Of a stretch of DNA of 14,410 bases, positions 12,924-14,410 are shown one piece after another. The notes beneath the pieces are model-generated. The model worked only from the letters and a program-made list of their open reading frames with translations, did no database searches and had not been told where the DNA came from. The stretch covers positions 1 to 14,410 of the forward strand of contig CALBHI010000100.1 of the NCBI GenBank assembly GCA_937894535.1, given 5' to 3'. Position 1 is the first letter of the stretch. The number at the start of each line of letters is the position of its first letter. A program made the translations under genes and the position numbers. This stretch comes from an uncultured Verrucomicrobiota bacterium. Its GTDB lineage: Bacteria > Verrucomicrobiota > Kiritimatiellia > CAIVKH01.

Positions 12924-14410
12924 TTATCTGGCAATGAGGCGGATGACAAGATCGTGCACGGTGATCTGGCCGGCTCCGCGGACGAGTTCGAGGTGAAGGG
13001 GTCCGGAGGCTTCGGGGTCGAGGACGGGCAGGTAGAGGGTGTGGCGGCCAGGGGGCAACGGGCCTTTGACGTCGCGCACCGGGCGTCCGTCGGGGCCGGT
13101 CCAGCCGAGCATGAGTTCGCTGGCGGATTCGACGGAGGCCTCGATACGGAGCACGGGGAGGTGGGTGGCGGTGGCGGCGGGCAGCGGCAGGGTAAAAGCC
13201 GGAGTGCGGCGTTGACCGGTGAGGGTCAGTCCGTCGGGTCCGGGCGATGCGGTGACGTCCGGTGCGGAGGCGAGGGTGTCGAAGCCGGTGGCGGGATTCC
13301 ACGAAGCGATGGCGGCGGTGATGCCGGCCCGGTTGAAGCGATCGCGGTTACCGTGTTGTTGCACGGCCATCTCGTAGCGTTGGCCCATGCGGATGCGGCG
13401 TTCGGCCATCAGGTGGATGACCCACTCCGGTTCGCTGGCGGCGATGACGCTGGTGTCGATGCCGGCGTTGCTCCACCGGAAGCGCAGCCAGCGGAAGTAT
13501 TCACCGAACCACGGTTTGAGGTAGTGGCCGAAGGAGTCGTGGAAAAGCACGGCGCGCGGGCGGCGTTCGTCGGTCGTGGTGGTGACGATGTCGCCGAGCG
13601 GGTGATCGGTCAGCGGGAACACGGAGAGTTCGCTGGCGGTGCGGCGGATCTCGACGAGGCGCTCGAAGGTCTCGCCGGGAAGCCCAAGCATGTTGCCCAT
13701 GTCGCCTTCGCGGTAATCGATCACGCGATACGACAGATCGGACGGCGTGAACCGCGGCACGGCGGGTGCGTGATGGCGCAAGGTGTCGGTCAGGGCAAAC
13801 GCGGCGGCCCACGCGCCCGCGTCGTTCCAATGGGTGTCGGTTTTCCGGTAGAGCAGCGTGTGCTGTGCGGCGGCGGCGAGTACGGGTTCGAGGTGAACAA
13901 AGGGGTACGTGGCACGCGGGGCGATGTGCGCGACAAATTGGTCGTAGGCCCCGGAGTTCACCGGCGCATAGCCGGCGGGGAGGTGATCGCGGTTCATGCG
14001 CTCCTTGCCGGGGATGACGGCGTAGAGGAACCCGATGCCGCGGTCGCGCAGCCAGGCATGTTGATCCTCGAGTTGCCAGCGCCAGCGCTCCAGCTCGTAG
14101 GGGGAAAGCGGGGCCGTGCCGCGCAGATCGGCAATCGGATCGCCATCTTCCGCCGGCGTTCCCTTCAGGAAGATGAAGCCGTCCTTTCCTCGGAAGACCT
14201 TGGGGGAAGGGGAGGTGTGGAGGGCGAAGAAGGAAAGGCGGGCGTGGGTTTTGATGAGGGCGGAGCGGAAGCCGAAGTGGTCGGCGAACCAGGCATCGAA
14301 GGTTTCGGGGAAGGCGGCGAGGGTCTTGAGGTCGCGGGGCCGTTCGGGGGCGGGGGCGAGGGTGCGTTTCTCGCCGGCCGCGGCCTCGAGGTCGGGCTTG
14401 AGGAACAGCG
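12924..14410 (-). CDS. AlgX/AlgJ-like SGNH protein, polysaccharide O-acetylation type (partial, N-terminus off window)
   Basis: The frame is open from the right edge to the stop at 12924, giving 494 visible residues. The ATG at 13997 is internal, since the reading frame continues upstream with recognisable family sequence. N-terminal family blocks include FPETFDAWFADHFGFR (upstream of 14260), KVFRGKDGFIFL and IPGKERMN. Catalytic SGNH motifs are DTHWNDAGAW (D at 13838-13836, H at 13832-13830) and FHDSFG (Ser at 13535-13533), with EGDMGNML between them. Families of this kind, acting with an MBOAT protein, transfer acetyl groups onto alginate or other secreted polysaccharides in the periplasm. 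A C-terminal beta-rich region of about 130 residues (13420 to 12924) follows and may bind carbohydrate, as in AlgX. The MBOAT partner is not in this window; it may lie to the right, upstream of this gene. Confidence 0.82.
   Translation of the reverse strand, partial: LFLKPDLEAAAGEKRTLAPAPERPRDLKTLAAFPETFDAWFADHFGFRSALIKTHARLSFFALHTSPSPKVFRGKDGFIFLKGTPAEDGDPIADLRGTAPLSPYELERWRWQLEDQHAWLRDRGIGFLYAVIPGKERMNRDHLPAGYAPVNSGAYDQFVAHIAPRATYPFVHLEPVLAAAAQHTLLYRKTDTHWNDAGAWAAAFALTDTLRHHAPAVPRFTPSDLSYRVIDYREGDMGNMLGLPGETFERLVEIRRTASELSVFPLTDHPLGDIVTTTTDERRPRAVLFHDSFGHYLKPWFGEYFRWLRFRWSNAGIDTSVIAASEPEWVIHLMAERRIRMGQRYEMAVQQHGNRDRFNRAGITAAIASWNPATGFDTLASAPDVTASPGPDGLTLTGQRRTPAFTLPLPAATATHLPVLRIEASVESASELMLGWTGPDGRPVRDVKGPLPPGRHTLYLPVLDPEASGPLHLELVRGAGQITVHDLVIRLIAR

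Noticed and set aside
12900..12935. Possible terminator after the AlgX-like gene (T6 run on the minus strand)
   Set aside because: Only a 3-bp GCC/GGC stem precedes the T-run, too weak to call a terminator.
1..14410. CRISPR array, tRNA or rRNA genes, prophage genes
   Set aside because: No regularly spaced repeats, tRNA-like cloverleaf or phage structural motifs were recognised in any part of the window.

Overview
The window reads as GC-rich bacterial chromosome. It holds a surface-polysaccharide biosynthesis and export locus, with a lower-GC accessory segment at the left end. Several traits suggest the Verrucomicrobiota/Kiritimatiellota/Lentisphaerota (PVC) group: a secreted SUMF1-domain protein of a style common there, an AlgX/AlgJ-like SGNH protein, few strong Shine-Dalgarno sites and high GC. 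No taxonomic marker gene is present, so this placement is tentative.

Left end (1 to about 2050): the remains of an insertion sequence, with a minus-strand DDE transposase that runs off the left edge and two copies of a 26-27 bp repeat between its start and the presumed IS end. A compact plus-strand DUF433/DUF5615 pair follows, of the type usually regarded as a VapBC-like toxin-antitoxin module. A short convergent intergenic region with three inverted repeats closes the segment. Sampled lines here are about 55% GC, against roughly 60-70% further right.

Centre (2045 to 12058): two divergent transcription units. On the minus strand, a polyprenyl-phosphate sugar phosphotransferase, the likely initiating enzyme of a lipid-linked glycan, is followed after 37 bp by an MFS transporter. 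On the plus strand there are five genes: a large GT-C type membrane glycosyltransferase, a GT2 glycosyltransferase with two C-terminal membrane segments, a zinc-ribbon SAM methyltransferase, a class II glutaminase fused to a WbpG/PseA-like N-acetyl-sugar amidotransferase, and a Wzx-like flippase. The last four are tightly packed (20-nt overlap, 4-nt gap, 4-nt ATGA overlap). The implied pathway is: start the glycan on a lipid carrier at the inner membrane, extend it, decorate it by methylation and by an ATP- and glutamine-dependent amidation or amidination, then flip it outward. The window shows no Wzy polymerase, no sugar-nucleotide biosynthesis genes and no export pore, so the locus is either incomplete here or relies on genes elsewhere.

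Right end (12080 to 14410, minus strand): a secreted SUMF1/FGE-fold protein that lacks the catalytic cysteine pair and has its own promoter-like sequence, then the C-terminal 494 residues of an AlgX/AlgJ-like SGNH protein (polysaccharide O-acetylation type) that runs off the right edge.

The most unusual element is the one-polypeptide glutaminase plus WbpG-type amidotransferase. In described systems the ammonia for WbpG/PseA-type enzymes is thought to come from separate HisH/HisF-like proteins. I see no tRNA, rRNA, CRISPR array or phage genes.
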